Below are positions 47,386-56,377 of a DNA stretch of 64,000 bases, piece after piece. Each line of letters begins with the position of its first letter. Positions within the stretch are counted from its first letter, which is position 1. Source of the stretch: Massilia atriviolacea. Lineage in GTDB: Bacteria; Pseudomonadota; Gammaproteobacteria; Burkholderiales; Burkholderiaceae_D. The stretch covers positions 282,706 to 346,705 of the forward strand of contig NZ_RXLQ01000008.1 of NCBI RefSeq assembly GCF_003953935.1, given 5' to 3'. A model generated the notes under the pieces. It was not told the DNA's origin. It did no database searches and saw only the letters and a list, made by a program, of their open reading frames with translations. Made by a program: the position numbers and the translations under genes.

Positions 47386-47604
47386 GCAGAGCCCACCATC
47401 CCGTTCACGAACAACATCGCTGAGCCGGCGTTGCGTATGTCCGAGGTCAGACAGAAAATATCGGGATGCTTCCGCACCATCGCCGGCGCCGACAACTTCT
47501 GCAGCATTCGCTCCTGCCTCGACACTCTACGGAAACAGGGGCACAGCATGCTGGAAGTGCTGCGCCGCGCATTTGCTGGCGATCCGATCAGGCCAACTGC
47601 GTAG
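47386..47604 (+). pseudogene. C-terminal fragment of a second IS66-like transposase
   Basis: The frame reads EPTIPFTNNIAEPALRMSEV, RQKISGCFRTIAGADNFCSI and LDTLRKQGHSMLEVLRRAFAG, the C-terminal part of IS66-type transposases that includes the last acidic catalytic residue region (NNIAE). The N-terminal part is absent. It lies on the opposite strand to the other IS66 remnant, so two separate elements have been broken and joined here. Confidence 0.75.
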
Positions 47605-47872
47605 CGGCTGAATAGTTACAAAATATCAATAATTGGAGCTAATCATGCTATGATGACATTGTTGTGCTACTCAGGTTGTGTGCCCAAGAAGTAATCGCTA
47701 TCGCACGACCTTCCTCTTGCTTTTACATTCTCACCATCAAGTTTACCGTTAAATGTTGAGTTCGTTGGACGATAGGTCAGCGACCTTTTTCAGGCCAGAC
47801 CTTGCCGATGCCGCAGCCCGAAGAAATAGCTGCCACCGATAACGACCACCCATCATGGATAGGAAATCAGGC

Positions 47873-50140
47873 ATGAGCGAAGCTTCGTTGACATTACAAA
47901 ATCTCGCTAATCGCCGTCAACATAACCGTTTGCTCCGGCTTTCGTTCCCCAACAGCGATGGGCCTTCAAGCTTGCTCGTGGTTAATGCACTGGAGGCGTA
48001 CGAATGCATCTCCAGACCATTCGAATTTACCGTCGAGTTACTTGCTGATGATCCAAACATTCCGCTCAAGGCGTTGCAGGGCAAGATGATGTGCGTGCAA
48101 ATGGTCCGCAAAGACGGCACCATGCGTTACTTTACTGGCAGGGTCTTTAGCTTCGGGCTGAAAACCGTCGATGGCGGAGTGTCCTACTACGAGGCGAAAC
48201 TGGGCCCATGGTATAAATACCTCACCCTGCGCAAAGATAACTACCTGTTCCATTCCACCACAATGTACCAGCAGACGGCCAGCATTTTCGCCGACTATGG
48301 CGGGCTCGCCGAATGGGACTGGCGCGTACAGGGCGCGACCGATGTGCTGACCGATTGCTGCCAGTTTGACGAGAGCGACCGCAATTTTCTGGAACGTCGC
48401 TGGGTTGCCAATGGCATCATCTATTGGTTCGAGCATACGGCATCCGGACACAGCCTGATTCTGTCGGACGACTCGACCGGCGCTTTCCCGATCGACGGTG
48501 GGCCGGTCGTCCCTTTCCAACGCCACGGCGGATCGGTGGAAGAGGATGGCATCGGCGAGTGGTCGCCCGGACGGTCGCTTGTCGTCGGCAGCGTCGCGCT
48601 CGCCGCTTACGATTTCAAGTCGCCAAGTCCAGTCTTGTCGTCATTGCCAAGCCTTAATCAGCAGGGCGATGTGCTCAACATCGAATCCTACGAATATACC
48701 GGGGCGCTGGGGTTCAAGGGCGGCGCGGGCGGACGAACGCTGGCCCAGCTGCGCGTGGAGGAAGTGGAAGCGTCGGGCAAACAATTCGATGGAGCGGGCA
48801 ACTGCCGGTACGCGATGCCGGGACGGTGGTTCCGCCTCACAGGGCACTTCGACTGCGGCGATGGACCGGCGGATGCACAGGCAAACGAATTTCTGATCAC
48901 CGAGGTGTGTCACAGAGCATCGAACAATTATCACGTTAGAACGACTGCGGAGTCCCACTACCAGAATCGGCTGACGTGCATCCGGAAAATCATTCCTTAT
49001 CGCGCAAGCCGCGATCACAACAGTGTCGAAACCAAGATCCATGGCGTGCAAACGGCCACGGTGGTTGGCCCTGAGGGCGAGGAAATTCACACGGACGAAT
49101 ATGGCCGGGTCCGGGTGCAGTTTCATTGGGATCGCGTCGGCACGAACGACGAAAAGAGCTCCGCCTGGATTCGCGTGGCGACCCCGTGGGCTGGTTCGAA
49201 TTTCGGCATGACCTCGATACCGCGCATCGGCACCGAGGTCATCATTCAATTCCTCGACGGTAATCCGACACGGCCCATCATCACCGGCATGGTGCCCAAC
49301 GCGAACAACATGCCTCCTTGGCCGCTGCCAGCCAACAAAACGCAGAGCGGCATCCTGTCGCGCTCAACTCCGGGCGGCGCTTACGACAACGCCAACGCCT
49401 TGCGATTCGAAGACATGAAAGGCAAGGAGCAGCTCTGGCTGCACGCCGAAAAGGACCAACTGACCGAAGTCGAGCACGACGAGGACAAATGGGTGGGCAA
49501 CGACCGCCGCAAAACGATCGATCGTGACGAAACCACCCTCGTCAAGCGGGACCGCACCGAAACGGTGAACCGTGACGAGACTATCACCGTGCACCATGAC
49601 CGCACTGAAACCGTCGACAACAACGAAACGATCACGATCCACAACAACCGCAGCGAGCGGGTGGACCACGATGAGAAGATCAGCATCGGCGACAACCGCA
49701 GCGAGGACGTGGGCAAGAACGAGACCATCGACATCGGCGGCAACCGGACCAAGTCGGTTGTGAAGAACGAGAAGGATACGATCGGCAAGAACTGGTCGAT
49801 CAAGGTTACCAAGATGAAGACCGAAACCATAGGCATGGCCTACATGCAGAACGTCGGCATGGGCCGGATGGAAAACGTTGGTCTTGGTTACAACCTGAAT
49901 GTAGGCATGATCATGGCAACCGTGGTCGGTGGCAATCAGACGACCTCGGTCGGCAAATCCATCTCCATTGGCGCCGGCACCGAGATCGCGGTCACTGCTG
50001 GCGACGCGTTGTCCATCACGGTGGGCAAGGCCAGTCTGATGATGAAGGCCGATGGCAGCATCGCCATCAACGGCACCGAGATCAATATCAGCGCCTCGGG
50101 CACGGTAGCGATTAAGGGCAAAGACATTCAGAATAACTAA
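47873..50140 (+). CDS. vgrG: Type VI secretion spike protein VgrG
   Basis: 755 residues from the ATG at 47873, which has AGGAAA at good spacing; an ATG at 47855 has none. gp27-like domain (LLRLSFPNSDGPSSLLVVNALEA, then ISRPFEFTVELL), gp5-like OB fold (TDEYGRVRVQFHWDR, SSAWIRVATPWAGSNFGM) and a C-terminal repeat beta-helix (units such as RTETVNRDETITVHHD), ending in an Asn-rich tip. It forms the puncturing tip that carries effectors. It heads a run of genes with the same direction up to 56264, the typical set around a VgrG with adaptor and effector. No structural T6SS genes are in the window, so it is an orphan cluster served by an apparatus elsewhere (inference). Confidence 0.96.
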   Translation: MSEASLTLQNLANRRQHNRLLRLSFPNSDGPSSLLVVNALEAYECISRPFEFTVELLADDPNIPLKALQGKMMCVQMVRKDGTMRYFTGRVFSFGLKTVDGGVSYYEAKLGPWYKYLTLRKDNYLFHSTTMYQQTASIFADYGGLAEWDWRVQGATDVLTDCCQFDESDRNFLERRWVANGIIYWFEHTASGHSLILSDDSTGAFPIDGGPVVPFQRHGGSVEEDGIGEWSPGRSLVVGSVALAAYDFKSPSPVLSSLPSLNQQGDVLNIESYEYTGALGFKGGAGGRTLAQLRVEEVEASGKQFDGAGNCRYAMPGRWFRLTGHFDCGDGPADAQANEFLITEVCHRASNNYHVRTTAESHYQNRLTCIRKIIPYRASRDHNSVETKIHGVQTATVVGPEGEEIHTDEYGRVRVQFHWDRVGTNDEKSSAWIRVATPWAGSNFGMTSIPRIGTEVIIQFLDGNPTRPIITGMVPNANNMPPWPLPANKTQSGILSRSTPGGAYDNANALRFEDMKGKEQLWLHAEKDQLTEVEHDEDKWVGNDRRKTIDRDETTLVKRDRTETVNRDETITVHHDRTETVDNNETITIHNNRSERVDHDEKISIGDNRSEDVGKNETIDIGGNRTKSVVKNEKDTIGKNWSIKVTKMKTETIGMAYMQNVGMGRMENVGLGYNLNVGMIMATVVGGNQTTSVGKSISIGAGTEIAVTAGDALSITVGKASLMMKADGSIAINGTEINISASGTVAIKGKDIQNN

Positions 50141-50151
50141 GGGGAACCGAC

Positions 50152-51441
50152 TTGCGATCCGACTCTCCCGGCTCACCTTCCTCTACGGGGATCGCCGTCG
50201 TCGTCCGACGCCATATTGAAGAAGCAGCGACCCGCTGGTGGCGTCGCGACTCGGCCTATGTCGACAATCCACGCACGCGTTTTCAGGTCTTGGTCGGATA
50301 CGACGAAACGATCGATGCGCATCTGGATGGCATGCAGGTGGCAGGCCAGTTTGGAATGGACCTGATCGACCGGGCGCTTGCCGTCCAGGCGCCCGACCTC
50401 TCCGCCGATATCTTCGCCGCGCTCGCGCTCGCGTATCTGAGCGATGACGACGTCATTGTCGCGAGGATGTTTGCCAAGGTGGAGCATCTCCCCGGCGCCG
50501 CCTGGTCGCTCGAAGGCGTCTTTGCCTGGCTCGATACCCGCCGTGTCAGCGCGGCGGTGGAGGCACAACTGGCCGCTAGCGATTCACGCTATCGCGATGC
50601 GGCGCTCGCCCAATGTCACACGCACCGGCTGTCCGGCGGAGTACATCTGGCCAAAATTCTGGACGGAAGCTCGCTGGACCTGGTCGCGAGGGCCTTGCGC
50701 ACCGCAGGTGAATGCGGACGGGTCGATTTGCTTCCCTCAGTACTCGACTGGCTCGAACCCGGCCGGGAGTCGAGTTCCGCGATCCGGTTCTGGGCCGCGT
50801 GGGCGGCGACCTTGCTGGGAGGGTTCAACGATGCGGTGGCCGGCGAGTTGCAGACGATCGTGGAACAGGGTGGCAGCAATCAACGGGCCGCGCTGCGACA
50901 GCTTTGCCTGTCGCTGCCGCGTCCGCAATTGCTGGCGTATCTACAAAAGCTGTCGCCATCGGCGATGAGTCCGAATTTGCTGATCGAGGCAATTGGCTGG
51001 AGTGGCGATGCGAGCTTTGCGCCCTGGCTGCTGGAGCAGATGCGCATCCCGCCGCGCGCCGCCATGGCTGCGGAGGCATTTCGCCTGATAACCGGTTTCG
51101 ATTGCGATCAGGATCAAGGCGATGCCAGCCTAGCGCCGCCGGACGACATCCCGGTTCCCAGGGCCGGAGAGGCCGAGTATCCCTATCCAGATATCGCGAA
51201 AGTCTCGGCATGGTGGCATACCTATGCGGCGCACTTCAGCGGTCATTCTCGTCTGTTCTTGGGCATGCCACTCGGTGTCGACCTGCTTACCAAGGTTTTC
51301 AGGCGGGGCGAGCAGGCACACCGTGAACTTGCGGCCTTCCATTGGGTCCTGCTGCGTCCTGGCAGCACGCTGCTGCCAAGCCGTGCACATAGCGCCATTC
51401 AGTGGCGGCGCTTGCTTCAACTTAAGGAGAGTTCTTCATGA
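50152..51441 (+). CDS. TIGR02270 family T6SS-associated protein
   Basis: 429 residues. The start is TTG at 50152 with GGGGAA just upstream; 11 bp after vgrG. It has an all-helical, HEAT-repeat-like composition, with LAYLSDDDVIVARMFAKVEH and AIRFWAAWAATLLGGFNDA, and ends with RAHSAIQWRRLLQL. I recall this as TIGR02270, a family found only beside VgrG/DUF2169 genes. It probably serves as an adaptor or chaperone for loading a cargo (inference). It overlaps the next gene by four bases. Confidence 0.75.
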   Translation: MRSDSPGSPSSTGIAVVVRRHIEEAATRWWRRDSAYVDNPRTRFQVLVGYDETIDAHLDGMQVAGQFGMDLIDRALAVQAPDLSADIFAALALAYLSDDDVIVARMFAKVEHLPGAAWSLEGVFAWLDTRRVSAAVEAQLAASDSRYRDAALAQCHTHRLSGGVHLAKILDGSSLDLVARALRTAGECGRVDLLPSVLDWLEPGRESSSAIRFWAAWAATLLGGFNDAVAGELQTIVEQGGSNQRAALRQLCLSLPRPQLLAYLQKLSPSAMSPNLLIEAIGWSGDASFAPWLLEQMRIPPRAAMAAEAFRLITGFDCDQDQGDASLAPPDDIPVPRAGEAEYPYPDIAKVSAWWHTYAAHFSGHSRLFLGMPLGVDLLTKVFRRGEQAHRELAAFHWVLLRPGSTLLPSRAHSAIQWRRLLQLKESSS

Positions 51442-51962
51442 TCGTGACAAATATGCCCGACCTTGGTACGGCGGCAACGGCTTGTGCGCAAGAGAATGAC
51501 CATATCGCGGCAGCGACATCGCCCGTCACCGGTCTGGTGATCGGCACCCTGGCTGGCTGGAGCAACGATGGTTTGCCACTGGTCAACTTCGATGGAAATC
51601 CGGCCCAAGGTCCGGCACCCGCGCGCGCGTTTGCGGCGCTGACGTCAGCGGATATCGGAAAAATGGTAGCGCTGCAATTCGAACGGGGCGATCTCGGCCA
51701 GGTTGCCGTGATGGGCGTTCTGCATCGCTCCGCGCGGCAGAACGAGCCCGCTTCCCCGCTGCTGCTACCGCCGTCGGCGCTGCAAGTGATCGAGAACGGG
51801 GACGAGCTCAGGCTCGTCGCAAATCGAAAGCTGACCTTGCAATGTGGGCGCGCCAGCATCACGCTCGATGTGGACGGCAGCGTCGAGATCCGAGGGCAGG
51901 ATTTGCTCTCCCGCGCAGCCGGTCAGAACCGGATCAAGGGCAGCTCGGTTTCGCTTAACTGA
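51438..51962 (+). CDS. DUF6484-like T6SS-associated protein
   Basis: 174 residues, coupled to the gene before by an ATGA overlap. The core GLVIGTLAGWSNDGLPLVNFDGNPAQ and DIGKMVALQFERGDLGQVAVMGVL reads as a small OB-like beta-barrel similar to the gp5 fold, and the end (LQCGRASITLDVDGSVEIRG) as a short beta-helix unit like the end of VgrG. This matches DUF6484 proteins in vgrG clusters. It may be a small spike-like piece; its exact role is not known. Confidence 0.7.
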   Translation: MIVTNMPDLGTAATACAQENDHIAAATSPVTGLVIGTLAGWSNDGLPLVNFDGNPAQGPAPARAFAALTSADIGKMVALQFERGDLGQVAVMGVLHRSARQNEPASPLLLPPSALQVIENGDELRLVANRKLTLQCGRASITLDVDGSVEIRGQDLLSRAAGQNRIKGSSVSLN

Positions 51963-51972
51963 AGACTTGTCT

Positions 51973-53067
51973 ATGAAAATCATTAACCACACCGGGGCCG
52001 CGGCCGGCTACATGGCTGCGGCGGACAAGAGCGGGCGCCAGCATCTGCTGGTCGTCGTCAAGGCGACGTACCGTTTGCCGTTGGGCGGAGAAGCGGCGCA
52101 ACTGCTGGACGCCCAGATCGCACCCACGCAGGCCGATACCGCCACCGGTGAGCCTGGCATGTCGGCGCCGGAGTACGAATGCGATTATGTGCTGACCAAG
52201 CCGCGCTGCGAGGTGCTGCTGCTCGGCAGCGCTTATGCGCCGCAGGGCAAGGCCGCGCAACGGGTCGGTGTAGGTATTCGGGTCGGCGAGGTCAGCAAAG
52301 CCTTTCATGTGTACGGCAAGCGTGCTTGGCGTGCCAGCCTGCTTGGCGTCTCGGTGGGACCGGCGCAGCCGTTCACGCGCCAGCCGATCAGCTATGACAT
52401 CGCCTTCGGCGGTATCGAGAACAATCCTGGCAAGGGCGACAAGCGGGCAGTGTATCCGGCCAATCCGATCGGACGTGGCTTTCAAAAGAAGATGCAGCGC
52501 TCCCTTGTCGACGGCGCGCCCATGGCGCAGACCGAGGCTGTGGGCGTGCCGGTCAAGCATCCCCGAAAGGCATACCGGCCGATGGGCTTTGGTCCCATTG
52601 GCCGCAACTGGACTGAACGGCTGCAATATGCCGGCACCTACGACGCTGCCTGGCAAAAAAATGTCTTTCCCTTTCTGCCGCGCGATTTCGATGAACGCTA
52701 TTTTCAAAGCGCGCCACCGGACCAGCAGCTCGATGCGCTGGTCGGGGGCGAAACGGTCACCTTACTTAACCTGACTCACCCCGCGATCACGCCATCTGGC
52801 CGTCTGGACTTTACCTTGCCCTCGCTTGCGCTCAGCATCACGATTCATCCAGCCGGCGGATCACCGGAGACCGTGCCCGCACGCGCCGATACAGTGCTGC
52901 TGGAACCCGACCTGCAGCGCTTCAGCATCGTCTGGCGCGTCGCCCGGCCGCTGCGTCGCAGTCTCGACGAAATCCGCCAGGTGGAGATCGGCGCGCCCGA
53001 GCTGCCCGACCAGGTCTTCGATCCGACTGAATGCTGCCGTGCGCCCGCTGCGCAGATTCGCTTATGA
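51973..53067 (+). CDS. DUF2169 domain T6SS adaptor
   Basis: 364 residues from the ATG at 51973. DUF2169 features: KSGRQHLLVVVKATYRL-like opening, APEYECDYVLTKPRCEVLLLGSAYAPQG, and QPISYDIAFGG with NPIGRGF downstream. DUF2169 proteins load effectors with DUF4150/PAAR tips onto VgrG. The matching tip and candidate toxin lie downstream (54148-55317). It overlaps the next gene by four bases (ATGA). Confidence 0.88.
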   Translation: MKIINHTGAAAGYMAAADKSGRQHLLVVVKATYRLPLGGEAAQLLDAQIAPTQADTATGEPGMSAPEYECDYVLTKPRCEVLLLGSAYAPQGKAAQRVGVGIRVGEVSKAFHVYGKRAWRASLLGVSVGPAQPFTRQPISYDIAFGGIENNPGKGDKRAVYPANPIGRGFQKKMQRSLVDGAPMAQTEAVGVPVKHPRKAYRPMGFGPIGRNWTERLQYAGTYDAAWQKNVFPFLPRDFDERYFQSAPPDQQLDALVGGETVTLLNLTHPAITPSGRLDFTLPSLALSITIHPAGGSPETVPARADTVLLEPDLQRFSIVWRVARPLRRSLDEIRQVEIGAPELPDQVFDPTECCRAPAAQIRL

Positions 53068-54122
53068 GCGCGCAGGCGATCGCGGTCCGCAGTGCCGGGC
53101 TGGTTACCGGTGTCGGCTTCAATACCGCGTCGGCCTGCGCAGCCTTGCGCTGCCGGCTGAACAATTTTTTTGAACTGGGCTTCGTCGATCAGGAGCACGA
53201 ACCCTTGATCGGCGCACCGGTGCCTTGGGAAGACAACGGGCCTGGCGTGGAGAAGCTGTCGCGCATGGCCGCATCGGCGATCCGCCAGGCCCTGGCCACG
53301 GATCCGCACGTTTCGCTGGCAGCGACGCCGCTGCTGCTTTGCGTGGCCGAGCCCGAACGGCTTGGACGATTGAACGACCTGGACAGCGGTTTGTGGCGCC
53401 AACTCGAAATGCAGCTGGGCCAGGATCGGCACGTCGATTCCCGGATGGTGGCGGAAGGACAAACCGGGGTCGCCAACGCGCTTGCCATTGCCCGCGACCT
53501 GCTGCTCGGCAAAGGTCACGAGGCCGTTATCATCGTCGCAGCCGATACCTTCATCAATCGCGGCACGATCGTGGGCAATCTCGACGCCGGGCGCCTGCTG
53601 GCAAGCGGCATTCGCGCCGGGTTCATCCCGGGCGAGGCTGCCGGGGCGTTGCTCGTGCTGCGCAGTGACAGGCAGCGCGACGTTGAATTGATTGTGTTCG
53701 GGCAAGGCAAGGCGCTCGAATCGGCCAACTGCGATAGCGACATCCCCTTGCGCGGCGACGGGCTGACAGCGGCTATCACGCAGGCGCTGGCGGAGGCGAA
53801 AGTGCGCGCTGACGATGTACACCTGTGCTTGTCGGACGCGAACGGCGAGGCCTATCGTTTTGAAGAGCTGGCACTTGCCCAAACACGTACGCGCATCGCC
53901 ACGCCACTGTGGCTTGCGGCGGAAAGCGTGGGCGAGACGGGCAGTGTGGTCGGTTGTTTGCAATTCGCTTGGCTTCTGCAAGCGCAAAAGAAAAATTACC
54001 TGCATGGGAACTATACGCTTTGCCTCGCAGGCAATGATGGAGGATTACGCACTGCCCAAATCGCCGCGTTCCGCTACAGCCAAGCGTACCGTGCGACAGC
54101 CGAAGCATCCCGATCGATGTAA
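53064..54122 (+). CDS. Ketosynthase-fold protein lacking the catalytic triad, T6SS-associated
   Basis: 352 residues from the ATG at 53064, overlapping the DUF2169 gene by four bases. The fold follows beta-ketoacyl synthases (SAGLVTGVGFNTASACAALR at the start, EAVIIVAADTF, FIPGEAAGALLVL). At the nucleophile position the usual Cys is Gly132 (AEGQTGVANAL); the first His is Asn260 (SDANGEAY) and the second His is Glu291 (SVGETGS). It cannot act as a normal condensing enzyme. Genes of this type often lie between DUF2169 and DUF4150 genes, so a structural or acyl-binding role in effector loading is inferred. Confidence 0.75.
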   Translation: MSAQAIAVRSAGLVTGVGFNTASACAALRCRLNNFFELGFVDQEHEPLIGAPVPWEDNGPGVEKLSRMAASAIRQALATDPHVSLAATPLLLCVAEPERLGRLNDLDSGLWRQLEMQLGQDRHVDSRMVAEGQTGVANALAIARDLLLGKGHEAVIIVAADTFINRGTIVGNLDAGRLLASGIRAGFIPGEAAGALLVLRSDRQRDVELIVFGQGKALESANCDSDIPLRGDGLTAAITQALAEAKVRADDVHLCLSDANGEAYRFEELALAQTRTRIATPLWLAAESVGETGSVVGCLQFAWLLQAQKKNYLHGNYTLCLAGNDGGLRTAQIAAFRYSQAYRATAEASRSM

Positions 54123-54147
54123 ACACCACAGTAACGAGGACATCAAT

Positions 54148-54537
54148 ATGGCGCATGAAGTGTATGCCAATGGGCACGAGGTAGTTGCAAAGGCTGGGGA
54201 TAGCGTCACGCGGGCGAATTTCCCCGATGTTTGCTTCAGTCCTCCATATCCAGCGAAGGTTGGGGTGCCTGTTCCGTATCCGAACACGGCTTACGCGAAG
54301 GACACCACTAACGGGTCACGGTCTGTGTTCATCGGAGGCAAGGAGATAATGCAGCGAGACAAATCGTATCTGAAAGTAAGTACCGGCGATGAAGCGGCGA
54401 CCGAGAATTTCAGGAAAGGGATCGTGTCCCAAGTCATCAAAGGGAAATGCTACTTCAAGTCTTGGTCGATGAATGTCTTCGTCGAGGGCTATAACGTTTG
54501 CCGCGACAACGACTTCACCACCAACAACCACGGCTGA
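54148..54537 (+). CDS. PAAR-like DUF4150 tip protein
   Basis: 129 residues; GAGGA lies before the ATG. It reads EVYANGHEVVAKAGDSVTRA then NFPDVCFSPPYPAKVGVPVPYPNTAYAKDT, the mark of DUF4150, a PAAR-like domain that caps the VgrG spike. The later part KEIMQRDKSYLKVSTGDEAA is also typical. It stands alone rather than fused to a toxin; the next gene, 3 bp downstream, is the likely cargo. Confidence 0.9.
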   Translation: MAHEVYANGHEVVAKAGDSVTRANFPDVCFSPPYPAKVGVPVPYPNTAYAKDTTNGSRSVFIGGKEIMQRDKSYLKVSTGDEAATENFRKGIVSQVIKGKCYFKSWSMNVFVEGYNVCRDNDFTTNNHG

Positions 54538-54540
54538 GCC

Positions 54541-55317
54541 ATGGTTATTGCCCCAACTATAGTTCTGACCGCAGGAGCAGCTGCGGTACTTACCGCTGTC
54601 GTCGTTGTCGTTGTCGTCGTGGTTGTCGTTGTTGCTGTGGCTAAGCTTTGGTCATGGTTATCGGAGCCAGAGGGGATAGTAGAAGTCGGCCCCATTACCG
54701 AATTTCGGACGCTCACCGATGAAGAAATTGAGGCCAGACTTCCCAAACCTGCCCCGCCCGTTTTGGCACCCGAGCCTGAGCCTGACCCTCCACCGGAACC
54801 TGAGCCAGAGAAGAAGCCAGGCAATGTGCCGCCAATACCGCATGTCGGCAAAGAAGAAGAGAAAAAGGATGAGTGCAAGGAGCAACGTAAGAATTATCCT
54901 GTGCACCAGTATAAGGACGCCGCTATATATGCGAAGAAGCCAAAGCAGTCTCATCATGTGATACAGAACGCGCATTTTTGGGAAAGGGGCGCTCCGCTCG
55001 AAAAAATTTGTAAAAATTATGACAAAAAAGAAGCGCCATGTATTGGCCTGGTCGGGCCGTCAACGGATCCCAGCACAGACCATGGTATCGTCACCGATAT
55101 GCAGAATGCGGATGCTAGGGCGGCGCGCGCGAGAGGGAAACCGATGACCTTCGGAGAAGCAATGAAAAATTCGGAAGAGCAGCTGAGAGCGGCGAACGTA
55201 CCTGAGGCGGACATCGTCTGCATTATGGCGCAAGTGCTCGCTTATTTTAAGGCGACATGTCCGGAAATTTCAAACGACACCGTTGTTCGCACCCCGTATG
55301 AGGACTTTGAATATTAA
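54541..55317 (+). CDS. Candidate T6SS effector with HNH-like C-terminal domain
   Basis: 258 residues. A hydrophobic segment at about 7-35 contains 14 Val in a row, coded by a GTC/GTT repeat. Residues 68-100 are Pro/Glu-rich, then a Lys/Glu-rich linker. The C-terminal ~120 residues carry SHHVIQNAHFWERG (about 137-150) and STDHGIVTDMQ (about 178-188), which resemble the paired His motifs of HNH/AHH-type toxin nucleases. Its place after the DUF4150 tip and before a lone gene fits an effector-immunity pair. The toxin class is an inference from short motifs. The sequence is more AT-rich than the genes upstream. Confidence 0.6.
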   Translation: MVIAPTIVLTAGAAAVLTAVVVVVVVVVVVVAVAKLWSWLSEPEGIVEVGPITEFRTLTDEEIEARLPKPAPPVLAPEPEPDPPPEPEPEKKPGNVPPIPHVGKEEEKKDECKEQRKNYPVHQYKDAAIYAKKPKQSHHVIQNAHFWERGAPLEKICKNYDKKEAPCIGLVGPSTDPSTDHGIVTDMQNADARAARARGKPMTFGEAMKNSEEQLRAANVPEADIVCIMAQVLAYFKATCPEISNDTVVRTPYEDFEY

Positions 55318-55370
55318 CTAACTCGTATTGTCGGATATTTTATAGATATCATTCCAGCCGGAGATGTGCA

Positions 55371-56264
55371 ATGAATGCAAAGACAGATGATGAAATAGAG
55401 TCCGCTTTAAACGGAGCAATAGAAGGCAATGCGTTAGGTGAGTATCTTTTAATGGGCAACTGGAATTATGCGCCAGTTGAACCAGGAAAAATTACTTGTT
55501 GCATAGTCGCAGTAAGTTCTGCACAGCCGGAACTAAGTTGGAAAGTGCATTACAGTATGAAGGTTTGGGGAACCGTGATTAGCAGGGTGAGTCCTGTTTG
55601 CTACGTACTCGGAACGGGCAACGGAGAGATTGTCCGAGTAACAGGAGAATCGCGTGAGACGTTTCAAACCGATACTGTTGGAGCAATTCACGGCATCTGG
55701 ATTCGGAACGGTTTGGATTGCTGGTTTACTCACCGCGACGGACTGTCGCTTTGGCAAGGGGGAGCGGTTTCTAAATCCGTTGCGGGTGGAAGGCTTTACG
55801 GAATTCATGGACTGCAATCTGACTTCGCAGTGGCAGTGGGGATGGTAGGCAAAGTGATGCGTTTCGACGGCAGTAACTGGCGTGAAGTCGATTCCGTACC
55901 GACGAATAAGATGCTCGTCGCCGTCCATTGCATTTCAAATAAAGAGATCTATATTGGCGGGAGAAGCGGCTCGCTATTCCGGTGGGACGGAGGGGATCGC
56001 TGGACGAAAATTAAAGTCATTGGTGATGATCACTCGATTGTCGAAGAAAGCATCTACACCATTACTCAATATCTTGGCGATATATATGTGGGCTTGGGCT
56101 ATTACGGTCTCTATAGAATAGCTGGCAATGAAGCGAGAAAGGTAAAAGGTGTCTATTCCAGCAAGGCAAACGTTGTCGAAGGCAAGCTACTTGTCACCGG
56201 GGACGATTCGTTCGCTGAATTCGACGGAACAACCTGGAGGACAATTTCGGTCAGGCTGCCATAA
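55371..56264 (+). CDS. Candidate immunity protein, beta-propeller-like
   Basis: 297 residues, no signal peptide. Repeated blades can be seen: VTRVTGES-like segments, GLSLWQGGAVSKSVAGGRLYGI, GKVMRFDGSNWREVDSVP, GSLFRWDGGDRWTKIKVIG and SFAEFDGTTWRTISV. Each has the W/F-D-G-x-x-W pattern of propeller or WD-like repeats. Being directly after the candidate toxin (53 bp) and before a mobile element, it is the best immunity candidate. I do not know a named family. GC is lower than in the core chromosome. Confidence 0.55.
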   Translation: MNAKTDDEIESALNGAIEGNALGEYLLMGNWNYAPVEPGKITCCIVAVSSAQPELSWKVHYSMKVWGTVISRVSPVCYVLGTGNGEIVRVTGESRETFQTDTVGAIHGIWIRNGLDCWFTHRDGLSLWQGGAVSKSVAGGRLYGIHGLQSDFAVAVGMVGKVMRFDGSNWREVDSVPTNKMLVAVHCISNKEIYIGGRSGSLFRWDGGDRWTKIKVIGDDHSIVEESIYTITQYLGDIYVGLGYYGLYRIAGNEARKVKGVYSSKANVVEGKLLVTGDDSFAEFDGTTWRTISVRLP

Positions 56265-56377
56265 GTGCCGTCTCAAAAACCACAAAAAATTAATCTCTCT
56301 ACAATAAAAAGTGGGAGACGTAGGAGTTCCCGTGTGGAGCCATCCATGCCATCGTTAGTTTGCAATGACCCCTACTT

